Positions 38,472-49,549 are shown, counted from the first letter of the stretch. The stretch is DNA of 64,000 bases from Comamonas sp. NLF-1-9 (GCF_019195435.1 NZ_CP078069.1:2542001-2606000), one strand, 5' to 3'. Translations and numbers: made by a program. Notes: a model not told the origin generated them from the letters alone.

Positions 38472-39296
38472 ATGGATTTGGCTATCGCCGGCCGCTGGGC
38501 ACTGGTCTGCGGCGCCAGCAAGGGTTTGGGGCTGGGCTGCGCGCAGGCGCTGGCGGCCGAGGGCGTGAACCTCGTGGTCAACGCGCGCACCGAGGCGCCG
38601 CTGATGCAAGCCGCTTCACAATTGAGAGCTGCCGGCGCAGATTGGGCAAGCGCTACAGGCCAAAAAAGCCCTGAAGTCATCGCCGTCGCTGGCGACATCA
38701 CCACGCCCGAGGGGCGGGACGCGGTGTGGTCCGCCCCCAGTGGGCCGGGCAAGGATTTCGACATCGTGCTGACCAACGCGGGCGGCCCGCCCACGGGCGA
38801 TTGGCGCGGCTTTTCGGCGCAGGACTGGCAGCGCGCGCTCGACGCCAACATGCTCACGCCGATAGAGATCATCCGGGCGGTGGTGGACGCCATGGCGGCG
38901 CGCGGCTATGGGCGGATTCTCAACATCACCTCCAGCGCGGTGAAGGCACCGATCGACATCCTGGCGCTGTCCAACGGCGCGAGGAGCGGCTTGACCGGCT
39001 TCATCGCCGGGCTGGCGCGTTCGGGCATCGCGGCGCACGGCGTGACGGTGAACAACCTGCTGCCTGGCAAGTTCGACACCGACCGGCTCAAGGCCACGCT
39101 GGTGGCCGCGGCCGAGAAGACCGGCAAGCCGCTGGAGGAAGTGCGCCGCAGCCAGACGGCGCAGATCCCGGCGCGCCGCTTTGGCACGCCAGGCGAATTC
39201 GGCGCGCTCTGCGCCTTCCTGTGCAGCCCGCAGGCGGGCTACATCAACGGGCAGAACCTGCTGCTCGACGGCGGGCTGTATCCGGGGACGTTCTGA
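38472..39296 (+). CDS. SDR-family oxidoreductase
   Basis: This 274-residue short-chain dehydrogenase has the NAD(P) motif CGASKGLGLGCA near residue 13 and LTNAGGPPTG. Ser is in ITSSAVKAP, and the usual catalytic Tyr-x-x-x-Lys is replaced by a SNGARSGLTGF stretch. The missing YxxxK is typical of the 'FabG-like atypical' SDR group that keeps an Asn/Ala here, so classical activity is uncertain. ATG 38472 has AAGGGAG 8 bases upstream; ATG 38466 is too close to it. Residues about 50-67 derive from an embedded repeat copy (38618-38668). Confidence 0.82.
   Translation: MDLAIAGRWALVCGASKGLGLGCAQALAAEGVNLVVNARTEAPLMQAASQLRAAGADWASATGQKSPEVIAVAGDITTPEGRDAVWSAPSGPGKDFDIVLTNAGGPPTGDWRGFSAQDWQRALDANMLTPIEIIRAVVDAMAARGYGRILNITSSAVKAPIDILALSNGARSGLTGFIAGLARSGIAAHGVTVNNLLPGKFDTDRLKATLVAAAEKTGKPLEEVRRSQTAQIPARRFGTPGEFGALCAFLCSPQAGYINGQNLLLDGGLYPGTF
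38618..38668 (+). repeat. dispersed palindromic repeat, copy F, inside a coding region
   Basis: ATTGAGAGCTGCCGGCGC, then AGATTGGGCAAGCGCTACAG and GCCAAAAAAG follow the repeat plan: AGCTG, a GCGC arm, a CAAGCGC arm and an A-rich tail. It is translated in frame within the SDR gene as LRAAGADWASATGQKSP, between the usual beta-2 strand region and the EVIAVAGDIT strand. Confidence 0.75.
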
Positions 39297-39323
39297 GCGC
39301 GCGGCGCAGGTCTGCGGCCGCGC

Positions 39324-40268
39324 TCAAGCGGTCAGGGGTTGCAGCAACTGCCAGGCCAGGCGAGCGACGGCGCGCGCGGTGTGGCCGTCGATGTCGTATT
39401 GCGGGTTGAACTCGGCAATGTCGGCCAGGCGCAGCTTGCCGCTGGCCTTCACGCGCTGCAGGCAGGCTTCGACGACGCTCAGCGGCACGCCGTAGGGCGC
39501 GGGGGCCGAGACACCCGGCGCCACGCTGGCCGGCAGCGCGTCGGTGTCTATGGTCAGGTAGACGTGCTCGGCCTCGGCCAGCAGGCGGTCGATGTCGGCC
39601 AGGCGCGCATCCAGTTGGCGCTCCTGCATTTCGGTGTCCTCGCGCCAGTACACATCGAGCTCGTTGGCGCGCTGGTACAGCGCCGGGGTGTTGCCCAGCA
39701 GTGAAACGCCCAGGCAGGCGTAGCGCACCGGCAGACTGCGCTCGCGCGCATCCTGCAGGATCTGGTCGAAGGGCGTGCCCGAGTTGCCGGGACGGCTGGT
39801 GCGCAGGTCGAAGTGCGCGTCCAGGTTCAGCACCAGCAGCCGCCCGCCGGGCCCTTCGCTGGCGTACAGATGATCGCGCAGGCCCTGGTAGTCGGCCCAG
39901 GCGATCTCATGCCCGCCGCCGAGCACCACCAGGCGCGCACGACAGCCGAGGATTTGCGCCACGCGCTGCGCCTGCGCGCTCTGCGCGGCTTCCAGAGTGT
40001 CGCCCTCACAGAGCACGTCGCCCGCGTCCCAGAGTGCGTGCAGCGCGTGCGCGGGCAGGTTGGCCAGCGCCCGGCGCGCCACCTGCGGCGCCTCGCGCGC
40101 GCCCACGCGGCCCTGGTTGCGCGCCACGCCGGCGTCGCTTGCAAAGCCGGCCAGCACCGCATCGCCCACGCCGTAGTCATCGTCGTGGCGCACGATCTGG
40201 TGCAGGCGGCGGGTGTCGCCGGATTCGGCCGAGTCGTCACGGCCTTGCCAGGGGTTTTGCGCTGTCAT
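39324..40268 (-). CDS. hutG: formimidoylglutamase
   Basis: This 314-residue arginase-family enzyme hydrolyses N-formimidoyl-glutamate to glutamate and formamide, the last step of the four-step histidine pathway. Manganese ligands are seen in [18 protein letters not shown] and the late [10 protein letters not shown], with SAPAPYG following. It lies 51 bases downstream of hutC on the same strand. Context separates it from agmatinase or arginase, which share the fold. No hutF or deformylase gene is present, consistent with the formimidoylglutamase route. Confidence 0.9.
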   Translation of the reverse strand: MTAQNPWQGRDDSAESGDTRRLHQIVRHDDDYGVGDAVLAGFASDAGVARNQGRVGAREAPQVARRALANLPAHALHALWDAGDVLCEGDTLEAAQSAQAQRVAQILGCRARLVVLGGGHEIAWADYQGLRDHLYASEGPGGRLLVLNLDAHFDLRTSRPGNSGTPFDQILQDARERSLPVRYACLGVSLLGNTPALYQRANELDVYWREDTEMQERQLDARLADIDRLLAEAEHVYLTIDTDALPASVAPGVSAPAPYGVPLSVVEACLQRVKASGKLRLADIAEFNPQYDIDGHTARAVARLAWQLLQPLTA

Positions 40269-40319
40269 GGTCTTCCTTTCGCCCCGATGGTAGCGCCGGG
40301 CCGTGCCGCGCCGGGCCGC

Positions 40320-41057
40320 TCAGATGCGGCCGGTAAAGCGGTAGCGCTTGGCCGGGTGCCACATGGCCGCGACCGACGCCACCTGGCCCATGGAATAGGT
40401 GGTGCGGCGCAGCACCAGGCAGAACTCGCGCGCCTGCATGCGCAGCAGCTGGCGAACCGCCTCGGTGGGGGTGTCGGCCTCGATTTCGAAATCCACGCCC
40501 TGCAGCGGCGCCACCTTCATCAGATAGGCGTTGGGCGTGCCGCGGGTGAAGTCCTGGGCCAGGTAGTCGGGCGCGACCTGGGGGTTGACCCAGCGGTCTT
40601 CCACCTGCAACGGCAAGCCGTTCTCGAAGTGCACGATGACTGAGTGGAAGACGCTGGCGCGCGCGGCCAGCCCGAGCTTGCGCGCCAGGGCGTCGCTTGC
40701 GCGGGCGCGTTCGAGCAACTGCAGCTCGCTCGCATGGCGGTGGCCGCGCGCGGCGATCTCGTCGGCGATGTTGCGCAGCTCGACCAGCGTGGCGAGAAAC
40801 TTCTGCTGCGCCACATAGGTGCCCGAACCCTGCACGCGCTCGAGCACCTGTTCGCTGCTGAGCTCGCGCAGCGCGCGGTTTACCGTCATGCGCGAGACGC
40901 CGAACTCGCGCGCCAGCGCCTCCTCGCCCGGGATCGCGTCGCCCTCGCGCCAATGGCCTTCGTGGATCTGGCGCAGCACGTGCTCCTTGATGCGCTGAAA
41001 GGCCGGTGCGCGCTTGTCGCGCGCTGCCAGGTCGGCGGAGGAAGTCCGGAGATTCAT
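40320..41057 (-). CDS. hutC: histidine-utilisation repressor, GntR/HutC family
   Basis: This 245-residue regulator has a GntR winged helix (REGDAIPGEEALAREFGVS and RMTVNRALRELSSE, about 35-75) and a UTRA effector domain (about 90-240) with LPLQVEDRWVN and VLRRTTYS. HutC binds urocanate to release hut operators. It is divergent from the transporter/hut operon, and two operator-like sequences lie between them. ATG 41057 fits family length (about 245). Confidence 0.93.
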   Translation of the reverse strand: MNLRTSSADLAARDKRAPAFQRIKEHVLRQIHEGHWREGDAIPGEEALAREFGVSRMTVNRALRELSSEQVLERVQGSGTYVAQQKFLATLVELRNIADEIAARGHRHASELQLLERARASDALARKLGLAARASVFHSVIVHFENGLPLQVEDRWVNPQVAPDYLAQDFTRGTPNAYLMKVAPLQGVDFEIEADTPTEAVRQLLRMQAREFCLVLRRTTYSMGQVASVAAMWHPAKRYRFTGRI

Positions 41058-41089
41058 CAGGGTAAACCCGTAATTTGTCGCGGCCGCTG

Positions 41090-41118
41090 TTGACACTGCA
41101 CAGCGCACCATCTAAATT
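41090..41118 (+). promoter_or_regulatory. sigma-70 promoter of the transporter/hut operon
   Basis: TTGACA at 41090-41095 is a perfect -35. After 17 bases, TAAATT at 41113-41118 matches the -10 consensus at 4 of 6 positions. The predicted start of transcription, near 41125, lies just before the first HutC operator. Confidence 0.7.
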
Positions 41119-41132
41119 CATTTTCCGCGAGA

Positions 41133-41143
41133 TGTATATACAA
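41133..41143 (+). promoter_or_regulatory. HutC operator, palindromic site
   Basis: TGTATATACAA contains the perfect TGTATATACA palindrome typical of HutC sites, immediately downstream of the predicted transcription start, where bound repressor would block RNA polymerase. Confidence 0.75.
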
Positions 41144-41165
41144 CATGCGGCTGAACATCGAATTG

Positions 41166-41172
41166 TTGTATA
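41166..41172 (+). promoter_or_regulatory. second HutC half-site
   Basis: TTGTATA repeats one half of the palindromic operator, about 33 bases (three helical turns) downstream, possibly giving cooperative binding. The other half is not conserved. Confidence 0.4.
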
Positions 41173-41230
41173 GGCATTAAACAACGAGTCGGCGCCCCGC
41201 GTCCAGAGGTCCATCCCCAAGGAGAAGCTC

Positions 41231-42388
41231 ATGAAACCCCATTTCCCCTTTGCCCCCAAGCTGCTTGCCGCAGCGCTGGCCTTGGCCCTGCCCGCGGGCG
41301 CGGCCTGGGCCGACATCAAGATCGGCTTCAACGTGCCATCCACCGGCTTTGCCGCGGCCGACGGCAAGTCGGCGCTGGAAGGCGCCAAGCTCGCGGTGGC
41401 CGAAGCCAATGCCGCCGGCGGCGTGGCCGGCGAGAAGCTCGAGCTCGTGGTCTACGACGACCAGGCTTCGGCCAAGGAAGCCGTGCCGGCCGTCACCAAG
41501 ATGATCGAGAAGGACAAGGTGGTGGTGGGCGTTTCGGGCTCGTATTCGGGCTCGACGCGCGCGGCCGCTTCCATCTTCCAGAAGGCGCAGGTGCCCTACG
41601 TCGTGGCCTACTCCATCCATCCGGACGTCACCTTGGCGGGCGACTACATGTTCCGCGTCTCGGCCATGGGTGAGGTGCAAGGTCGTGGCGGCGCCAAGCT
41701 GGTGCAGGAGCTGGGCAAGAAGAACGTCGCCCTGATCACCGTGAAGAACGACTTCGGCCAGTCGCTGGCCGCGGGCTTCAAGGACGGCGCCAAGAAGCTC
41801 GGCCTGAACGTAATCAACGAGTACGAATACGGCATGGCCGACCGCCAGTTCGGCCCGCTGGTGAGCAAGGTCAAGGCGGACAACCCCGAGGTCATCTACG
41901 CCTCGGGCTACTACTTCAACGCCGGGCCGCTGGTGAGCCAGTTGCGCGCCGCCGGCATCACCGTGCCCATCATCGGCCAGGAGGGCTACGACTCGGAGAA
42001 GTTCATCGAGATCGCCGGCCCCGCCTCGGAAGGCACGCTGGTGACCACTTCGCTCGATCGTGATTCCGACTCGCCCGTCACCAAGGCCTACCTCGCTGAC
42101 TACAAGAAGGCCTACGGCGCGGGCTCCGACATGGTCGCGGCGTCCAGCTACACCGCCACGCAGGTGGCGATCGAGGGCCTGAAGAAGACCGGCGGCAAGG
42201 GCGGCGCGGCGCTGCGCGACGCGATCGCCGCAGGCAGCTACGACACGCCGATCGGCAAGCTCTCGTTCAACGACTTGCACGAGGTGCAGAAAGACCTGCA
42301 GGTGCAGATCGTCAAGGACAAGGCCTTTCACCGTCACAGCGTGATCCACGACCCGGTGCTGCTGGCCCCGCCGACCAAGGCCAAGTAA
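41231..42388 (+). CDS. periplasmic amino-acid-binding protein of a Liv-type transporter
   Basis: This 385-residue solute-binding protein has a signal peptide (LLAAALALALPAGAAWA) and the LivJ/Leu-binding fold, with DIKIGFNVPSTGFAAADGKS and VVGVSGSYSGSTRAAASIFQ early in the mature chain. It is the first gene of the divergent operon controlled by HutC, so histidine or urocanate is the inferred ligand; branched-chain amino acids are the family norm. AAGGAG lies before ATG 41231. Confidence 0.92.
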   Translation: MKPHFPFAPKLLAAALALALPAGAAWADIKIGFNVPSTGFAAADGKSALEGAKLAVAEANAAGGVAGEKLELVVYDDQASAKEAVPAVTKMIEKDKVVVGVSGSYSGSTRAAASIFQKAQVPYVVAYSIHPDVTLAGDYMFRVSAMGEVQGRGGAKLVQELGKKNVALITVKNDFGQSLAAGFKDGAKKLGLNVINEYEYGMADRQFGPLVSKVKADNPEVIYASGYYFNAGPLVSQLRAAGITVPIIGQEGYDSEKFIEIAGPASEGTLVTTSLDRDSDSPVTKAYLADYKKAYGAGSDMVAASSYTATQVAIEGLKKTGGKGGAALRDAIAAGSYDTPIGKLSFNDLHEVQKDLQVQIVKDKAFHRHSVIHDPVLLAPPTKAK

Positions 42389-42418
42389 GCAGCGCGACGC
42401 GAAAGGCGCCGGCAGACC

Positions 42419-43282
42419 ATGCTGTACGTCGAACTCGTCGTCCAGGGGCTGGTGCAGGGCAGCATCTACGCGATGATTGCCCTGGGCCTGACCCTGGTGT
42501 ATGGGCTGCTGCGCATCCTGCACGTCGCGCACGCCTCGCTGTTCACGCTGGGCGCCTACGCCGGCGTGTTGATCACCAACGCCAGCGGCAGCCTGCCGCT
42601 GGCCTTCGTCGGCGCGGCGCTGATCGCCGGCCTGGCGGGCGTGCTGATGTACCGCCTGGCCTACCAGCCGCTGCTGAGCCAGCCGCCCTTCGTCGCGCTG
42701 ATAGCCTCGATCGGTCTGTACATCGCCTCGGAGGAGGCGTTTCGCATCGTGTTTGGCGCCCAGGGGCTGTCGTTTGCCACGCCGCAGATGCAAGGGCAGG
42801 TGGCGCTGGGCGGCGGGCTGCAACTGAGCCGGGTCGAAGTCTGGATGGTGGTGGGCACGGTGCTGATCATCGGCGTGCTCGCCTGGCTGCAGTCGCGCAC
42901 GCGCATCGGCGTCGCCTGCCAGGCGACGGTGACCGATCCGCAGATGGCCGAGTCCTTTGGCATCTCGCTGCGCCAGGTGCGCGACATCAATTTTTTCGTC
43001 GGCTCGGCGCTGGCGGGTTTTGCCGGTGTCTGGGTGGCGCTGCTGAACAACCTGGTCGAGCCGACCATGGGCAGCGTGCCCTCGTACAAGGCGCTGGCCA
43101 TCATCGTGCTGGGCGGCCTCGGGTCGGTGCCGGGCACGCTCGCAGCGTCGCTGGTGCTCGGCGTGGTCGAGTCCTTCGGCACGATCTACATTGGCCAGTT
43201 CCTGGACCGCAACGCGATCGCCTTCGCCTTCCTGATCGTGGTGCTGATGGTGCGCCCGCAAGGCCTGTTCGCGCGGCGCTGA
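42419..43282 (+). CDS. Liv-type ABC permease, LivH-like
   Basis: This 287-residue integral membrane protein has about eight helices and the LivH opening QGLVQGSIYAMIALGLTLVYG, plus the late IIVLGGLGSVPGT loop that contacts the ATPase. It follows the binding-protein gene by 30 bases. Its substrate follows that of the binding protein, with histidine inferred from the hut context. Confidence 0.94.
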   Translation: MLYVELVVQGLVQGSIYAMIALGLTLVYGLLRILHVAHASLFTLGAYAGVLITNASGSLPLAFVGAALIAGLAGVLMYRLAYQPLLSQPPFVALIASIGLYIASEEAFRIVFGAQGLSFATPQMQGQVALGGGLQLSRVEVWMVVGTVLIIGVLAWLQSRTRIGVACQATVTDPQMAESFGISLRQVRDINFFVGSALAGFAGVWVALLNNLVEPTMGSVPSYKALAIIVLGGLGSVPGTLAASLVLGVVESFGTIYIGQFLDRNAIAFAFLIVVLMVRPQGLFARR

Positions 43283-43293
43283 GGTGATCGGAC

Positions 43294-44151
43294 ATGGACT
43301 ACGAAATCACCTTGCTCACCACCATGGCGATCAGCGTCATCTTTGCGCTGTCGCTGAACCTGATCACCGGCTTTTGCGGCCAGATCAGCCTGGGTCACGC
43401 GGCATTTCAGGGCGTGGGGGCCTACGCCGCCGCCATGCTCGGCAAGGCCGGCTGGCCCTTTCTGGCCACGCTGCCGGTGGCCATGCTGCTCGCCTGCGTG
43501 CTCGGCCTCATCGTCGGCCTGGCGTCGCTGCGCGTGCGCGACGATTTTCTTGCCATCACCACCATGGGCGTGGTGTTTCTCTTCGTCGGTTTCGTGCGCC
43601 AGCAGGATTGGCTGGGCGGCGAGATGGGGGTTTCCTCGATTCCCGACCACGGCATGGGCAAGTTCGGCTTCATGGCCTTTGGCATCGTGCTCGCGGCCTT
43701 GGTCGCGGGCCTGTCGATCTACATCCGCCGCACCTGGATGGGGCGGGTGTTTGGCGGCATTGCCGAAGACGAAGACACGATGCGCGTGCTCGGCATCGAC
43801 GTGCCGCGCTACAAGCTCGCGGCCTTTGCCATAGGCACGGCGCTGGCGGGTCTGTCGGGCGCGCTGCTGGCCTATCACCTGCAATTCATCGGCGCCGAGA
43901 ACTTCGGTTTCATCGAATCCATCACCGTGCTCTCAATGGTAGTGTTCGGCGGCATCGGCTCGGTCGCCTGGGTGGTGATTGCCGCGGCGGTGCTCTCGGC
44001 GCTGCCCGCCTGGTTCCAGGTGATCGGCGACTACAAGCTGCTGGTCTATGGCGGCTTGCTGTTTCTGATGATGCGCTTTTCGCCCGGCGGCATCGCCGGC
44101 CTGGTGCGGCGCATGTTTGCCGCAAGCAAGCTGCGGGAGGGCAAGGCATGA
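43294..44151 (+). CDS. Liv-type ABC permease, LivM-like
   Basis: This 285-residue membrane protein has about eight helices. The LivM signature regions GFCGQISLGHAAFQGVGAYA and VVFGGIGSVAW (ATPase-contact loop) are present. It starts 11 bases after the first permease and overlaps the ATPase start by four bases. Together the two permeases form the channel of the operon's transporter. Confidence 0.94.
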   Translation: MDYEITLLTTMAISVIFALSLNLITGFCGQISLGHAAFQGVGAYAAAMLGKAGWPFLATLPVAMLLACVLGLIVGLASLRVRDDFLAITTMGVVFLFVGFVRQQDWLGGEMGVSSIPDHGMGKFGFMAFGIVLAALVAGLSIYIRRTWMGRVFGGIAEDEDTMRVLGIDVPRYKLAAFAIGTALAGLSGALLAYHLQFIGAENFGFIESITVLSMVVFGGIGSVAWVVIAAAVLSALPAWFQVIGDYKLLVYGGLLFLMMRFSPGGIAGLVRRMFAASKLREGKA

Positions 44152-44922
44152 GCGCCCAAGCCCTGCTCGCCATCGAATCGGTCACGGTGCGCTTTGGCGG
44201 GCTGCTGGCGGTCGATGGCGTGTCCTTCACCGTCGCCGAGGGCGAGCTGCTCGGTCTGATCGGCCCCAACGGCGCGGGCAAGACCACCATGCTGCGCGCC
44301 ATCACCGGCGTGGTGCGCCCTGCCAGCGGACAGGTGCTGCTCGATGGCAAGCGCCTGAACGAGCTGGCGATCAACGAGCGCATCCGCATGGGGCTGGCGC
44401 TGTCGCAGCAACTGGTGCGGCCGCTGCGCAGCATCTCGCTGCAGGACAACGTGGCCATGGCCGCGGCCAGCAGCAAGACGCGCCGCCCGCTGGGCGCGCT
44501 GCTGCAGGTGTCCGACGCCCATGAACTCGCCCAGGCGCGCAAGGAGCTCGAGCGCGTTGGCATTGCGCACTTGGCCGAGCAAAGCCCGGCGACGCAGCCG
44601 CTGGGCGTGCTCAAGCGCCTGGAGCTGGCGCGTGCGCTGGCGCTCAATCCGCGTCTGCTGCTGCTCGACGAACCGCTCGCCGGCCTCAACTCGAAGGAGG
44701 CGCGGGGCCTGGCCGACACGATTGCCGAGATCAATGCCCAGGGCGTGACCATCGTGCTGATCGAGCACAACCTCGGCGAGGTGCTGCGCATCTGCCGGCG
44801 CCTGGTGGTGCTGGACAACGGCCGCAAGATCGCCGAGGGCGAACCGCAGGCCGTCATGGCGCAGCCCGTGGTGCGCAGCGCCTATCTCGGCAGCGAAACC
44901 CGGGCCGAGGAGGAGGCAGACC

Positions 44923-44930
<8 letters not shown>
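44148..44930 (+). CDS. Liv-type ABC ATPase, LivG-like
   Basis: This 260-residue ATPase has Walker A GPNGAGKTT and Walker B LLLLDEPLAGLN. The signature position reads LGVLKRLELARAL, lacking the normal LSGG, which is a variant seen in LivG-type proteins but weaker than most. ATG 44148 is used because it overlaps livM (ATGA). It overlaps the next ATPase by eight bases. Confidence 0.92.
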
Positions 44931-45627
<697 letters not shown>

Positions 45628-45664
45628 TGCGCCCGGCCCGCTTCCCACTGTCCTGGAGCTTCTC

Positions 45665-47362
45665 ATGACCACAGCCAACGACCCCCGCCACGATCCGTCC
45701 CGCCACATCCGCGCGCCGCGCGGCAGCCAGCTTGCCTGCAAGAACTGGCTGATCGAGGCGCCCTACCGCATGATCCAGAACAACCTGGACGCCGAGGTGG
45801 CTGAGCGCCCGCAAGACCTGGTGGTCTATGGCGGCATAGGCCGCGCGGCGCGCGACTGGGCCTGTTATGACCAGATTCTTGAATCGCTGCGCCAGCTCGA
45901 AGCCGACGAAACCCTGCTGGTGCAGTCGGGCAAACCCGTGGGCGTGTTCAAGACGCACGAGAACGCGCCGCGCGTGCTGATCGCCAACTCCAACCTGGTG
46001 CCCAAGTGGGCCGACTGGGAGCACTTCAACGAGCTCGACCGCAAGGGTTTGTTCATGTTCGGCCAGATGACGGCGGGCAGCTGGATCTACATCGGCAGCC
46101 AGGGCATCGTGCAGGGCACCTACGAAACCTTCGTCGAGGCCGGTCGCCAGCACTACGGCGGCGATCTCGCTGGTCGCTGGGTGCTCACCGCCGGCCTGGG
46201 TGGCATGGGCGGCGCGCAGCCGCTGGCGGCGACGCTGGCCGGGGCGTGTTCACTCAACATCGAATGCCAGCAGGCGAGCATCGACTTTCGTCTGCGCACG
46301 CGCTATGTGGACAAGCAAGCCAGGGACATCGACGAGGCGCTGGCGCTGATCCAGCAGCACACCGCAAAGAAAGAAGCGGTCTCGATCGCGCTGCTGGGCA
46401 ATGCCGCCGACATCCTGCCCGAGCTGGTCCAGCGCGCCAGGGCCGGCGCGATCAAGCCCGACCTGGTGACCGACCAGACCAGCGCGCACGACCTGATCAA
46501 CGGCTACCTGCCCCGGGGCTGGACGGTGCAGCAATGGCGCGCCGCCGCCGCCGACCCCGCGCGCCACGCTGAACTCAAGCAGGCCGCGGGCCAGAGCTGC
46601 GCGCTGCACGTGCAGGCCATGCTCGACTTTCAGGCCATGGGTGTGCCGACCTTCGACTACGGCAACAACATCCGCCAGGTGGCGCTGGATGCGGGGGTGA
46701 AGAAGGCCTTCGACTTTCCCGGCTTCGTGCCCGCCTACATCCGCCCCATGTTCTGCGAGGGCAAGGGCCCGTTTCGCTGGGCAGCGCTCTCGGGCGACCC
46801 CGAGGACATCTACAAGACCGACGCCAAGATCAAGGAGCTGTTCCCCGAGAACAAGCACACGCACCGCTGGCTGGACATGGCGCGCGAACGCATCGCCTTC
46901 CAGGGCCTGCCCTCACGCATCTGCTGGCTCGGCCTGGGCGAGCGCCATGTGGCGGGGCTGGCGTTCAACGAGATGGTGAAAAGCGGCGAGCTCAAGGCCC
47001 CGATCGTCATCGGGCGCGACCATCTCGATACCGGCAGCGTCGCCAGCCCCAACCGCGAAACCGAGTCCATGAAGGACGGCACCGACGCGGTGAGCGACTG
47101 GCCGCTGCTGAACGCGCTGCTGAACACCGCGGGCGGCGCTACCTGGGTCAGCCTGCACCACGGCGGCGGCGTGGGCATGGGCTATTCGCAGCATGCGGGC
47201 ATGGTGATCGTGGCCGACGGGACGGACGCCGCCGCCGAGCGCCTGGCGCGTGTGCTGGTCAACGACTGCGGTTCGGGCGTGATGCGCCATGCGGACGCGG
47301 GCTATGAGAAGGCGCTGGAGACCGCCAGGCGCTTCGGTCTGAAATTGCCGATGATGGCCTGA
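45665..47362 (+). CDS. hutU: urocanate hydratase
   Basis: This 565-residue enzyme converts urocanate to imidazolonepropionate using tightly bound NAD as an electrophile. Visible motifs include [11 protein letters not shown] near the N-terminus, [14 protein letters not shown] (NAD site) and [11 protein letters not shown], with [13 protein letters not shown] and [17 protein letters not shown] late. Length matches the family (555-565). It is the first catabolic gene after the transporter. Confidence 0.97.
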   Translation: MTTANDPRHDPSRHIRAPRGSQLACKNWLIEAPYRMIQNNLDAEVAERPQDLVVYGGIGRAARDWACYDQILESLRQLEADETLLVQSGKPVGVFKTHENAPRVLIANSNLVPKWADWEHFNELDRKGLFMFGQMTAGSWIYIGSQGIVQGTYETFVEAGRQHYGGDLAGRWVLTAGLGGMGGAQPLAATLAGACSLNIECQQASIDFRLRTRYVDKQARDIDEALALIQQHTAKKEAVSIALLGNAADILPELVQRARAGAIKPDLVTDQTSAHDLINGYLPRGWTVQQWRAAAADPARHAELKQAAGQSCALHVQAMLDFQAMGVPTFDYGNNIRQVALDAGVKKAFDFPGFVPAYIRPMFCEGKGPFRWAALSGDPEDIYKTDAKIKELFPENKHTHRWLDMARERIAFQGLPSRICWLGLGERHVAGLAFNEMVKSGELKAPIVIGRDHLDTGSVASPNRETESMKDGTDAVSDWPLLNALLNTAGGATWVSLHHGGGVGMGYSQHAGMVIVADGTDAAAERLARVLVNDCGSGVMRHADAGYEKALETARRFGLKLPMMA

Positions 47363-47382
47363 GCGCACCCGGGAACAGCGCC

Positions 47383-49524
47383 ATGCATCGCTTCGACCTC
47401 ACTACCCTAGAGAGCACGCCCTGGAAGAATGGCGCGGGCAGCACGCGCGAGATCGTGCGCTGGCCCGCTGGCAGCACGCTCGACGACTTCGAGTGGCGCG
47501 TGAGCGTGGCCACGCTGCAGGGCGCCGCGCCGTTTTCTTCCATGCCCGGGGTCGACCGCCAGACCATGCTGCTCGACGGCGAGGGCGCCCGGCTGCAGGC
47601 CGACGACGCCAGTCTGCTGTTCGATCTGCACCAGCCCGGCCAGGTGTTCGCCTTCGCGGGTGAGGCGGCGATCACCGCTCAGCCCCATGGCGGCGCCTCG
47701 CGCGATGTCAACCTGATGCTGCGCCGCGGCCATTGGCAGGGCCAGTTGCAGCGCGTCGCCGGCCCTCGGCAGCCGGGCAGCACGCCAGCCGGCCTGTGCA
47801 TGGTGCTGGCGGGGCGCTGGCGCCGCGGCGCGGAGGTCTTCACCGCCGGCCAGGGCCTGTGGTGGTCGGCACCGGCGCCGGGCGAGGCGCTGGTGCCCGA
47901 GGCAGCGGGCGGCGAGGGCGAACCGGCGCTTGCCTGGGTCGCGCTCTCGCCGGTGGCGCCGGCGAGCCTCGGCCAGCAGCACAACGGCGCGCAGCTCACG
48001 GTGCAGCCCGGGGGCCTGACGCTTGCGCAACTGCGCGCTCTCTGGCAGCAGCCGCTGCCCGTGGCGCTGGCCGCGTCGGCCCAGGCGGCGATTGCGGCCA
48101 GCGCCGCTGCGGTGCAGACCATCGTCGCGCGCGGCGAGCCCGCCTACGGCATCAACACCGGCTTTGGCAAGCTGGCCAAGACGCAGATCGCACACGCGCA
48201 ACTGGCGCAGTTGCAGCACAACCTCATCCTCTCGCACTCGGTAGGCACGGGCGAGCCGCTGCCCGATGCGCTGGTGCGCCTGGTCATGCTGATGAAGGCG
48301 GCGAGCCTGGCGCGCGGCCACTCGGGCGTGCGCCCCGTGGTGATAGATACCTTGCTGGCCATGCTCAACGCCGGGGTGTTGCCGCTGGTTCCGTCCAAGG
48401 GGTCGGTGGGCGCCTCGGGAGACCTCGCGCCGCTGGCGCACATGACGCTGGCGCTCATCGGCCAGGGACAGGTGCGCTGGGCCGGGCGCAGCATGGCGGC
48501 GATCGATGCACTGAGCGCTGCCGGCATTGCACCGCTCACCCTCGCAGCCAAGGAGGGACTGGCGCTGATCAACGGCACCCAGGTCTCCACTGCGCTCGCG
48601 CTGCACGGTCTGTTCCTGGCCGAGCGCCTGCTCGATGCCGGCACGGTGATCGGCGCGCTGTGCGTCGATGCGGCCAAGGGCAGCGACGCGCCGTTTGATC
48701 CGCGCGTGCATGCGCTGCGCGGCCAGCCGGGGCAGATCGCGCTCGCCCAGGTCACGCGCGCGCTGCTGGCGGGCAGCGCGATCCGCCAGTCGCATCTGGT
48801 GGGCGACGAGCGCGTGCAAGACCCCTACAGCCTGCGCTGCCAGCCCCAGGTGCTCGGCGCCTGCCGCGACCTGATCGCCCAGGCCGCGCGCACCCTGCTG
48901 ATCGAGGCGAACGCGGTCACCGACAACCCGCTGGTGTTTGCCGACACCGGCGAGGTGCTCTCGGGCGGCAATTTCCACGCCGAGCCGGTGGCCTTCGCCG
49001 CCGATACGCTGGCGCTGGCGATCAGCGAGATTGGCGCGATCTCCGAGCGGCGCATCGCCTTGCTGATCGACAGCACGCTCTCGGGCCTGCCGCCCTTTCT
49101 GGTGCACAACGCCGGGCTGAACAGCGGCTTCATGATCGCCCATGTGACGGCGGCGGCGCTCGCCTCGGAGAACAAGTCGCTCGCCCATCCGGCCAGCGTG
49201 GACAGCCTGCCTACCAGCGCCAACCAGGAAGACCACGTGAGCATGGCCACGTTCGCCGCGCGGCGCCTGGCCGAGATGGCCGACAACACCGCCAGCATCC
49301 TCGGCATCGAATGGCTGGCCGCCTGCCAGGGCGTGGACATGCACCAGCCGCTCAAGAGCTCGCAGGCGCTGCAGCGCGCCCACGCCACGCTGCGCGCGCG
49401 CGTGCCTTTCTATGCCGAAGACCGGCTGTTTGCTCCTGATATCGAAGCGGCGCACGCCCTGGTGCTGGACGGCAGTGCGGCCGATGGCAACCGGGCGCTG
49501 CTTGCGCGCCTGTGGGCCGACTGA
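47383..49524 (+). CDS. hutDH: HutD-HutH fusion: cupin regulator and histidine ammonia-lyase
   Basis: This 713-residue protein joins two usually separate proteins. Residues about 1-195 are HutD-like, with the canonical opening [20 protein letters not shown] and a FEWRVSVAT strand. Residues about 203-713 are histidine ammonia-lyase, which deaminates histidine to urocanate. The MIO-forming Ala-Ser-Gly is at 344-346 in [14 protein letters not shown], and [19 protein letters not shown] and [10 protein letters not shown] are all present. Counting back from the MIO gives HutH a normal 511-residue length, so the fusion removed only the start and stop. It follows hutU by 20 bases. Confidence 0.92.
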   Translation: MHRFDLTTLESTPWKNGAGSTREIVRWPAGSTLDDFEWRVSVATLQGAAPFSSMPGVDRQTMLLDGEGARLQADDASLLFDLHQPGQVFAFAGEAAITAQPHGGASRDVNLMLRRGHWQGQLQRVAGPRQPGSTPAGLCMVLAGRWRRGAEVFTAGQGLWWSAPAPGEALVPEAAGGEGEPALAWVALSPVAPASLGQQHNGAQLTVQPGGLTLAQLRALWQQPLPVALAASAQAAIAASAAAVQTIVARGEPAYGINTGFGKLAKTQIAHAQLAQLQHNLILSHSVGTGEPLPDALVRLVMLMKAASLARGHSGVRPVVIDTLLAMLNAGVLPLVPSKGSVGASGDLAPLAHMTLALIGQGQVRWAGRSMAAIDALSAAGIAPLTLAAKEGLALINGTQVSTALALHGLFLAERLLDAGTVIGALCVDAAKGSDAPFDPRVHALRGQPGQIALAQVTRALLAGSAIRQSHLVGDERVQDPYSLRCQPQVLGACRDLIAQAARTLLIEANAVTDNPLVFADTGEVLSGGNFHAEPVAFAADTLALAISEIGAISERRIALLIDSTLSGLPPFLVHNAGLNSGFMIAHVTAAALASENKSLAHPASVDSLPTSANQEDHVSMATFAARRLAEMADNTASILGIEWLAACQGVDMHQPLKSSQALQRAHATLRARVPFYAEDRLFAPDIEAAHALVLDGSAADGNRALLARLWAD

Positions 49525-49549
49525 AGCGCAAGCGCGGGAACCCCTGGCG

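Noticed and set aside
41177..43261. 694-codon minus-strand frame opposite the Liv binding-protein and permease genes
   Set aside because: It is antisense to two clearly assigned genes; the His/Gln/Arg/Asp composition is typical of shadow frames.
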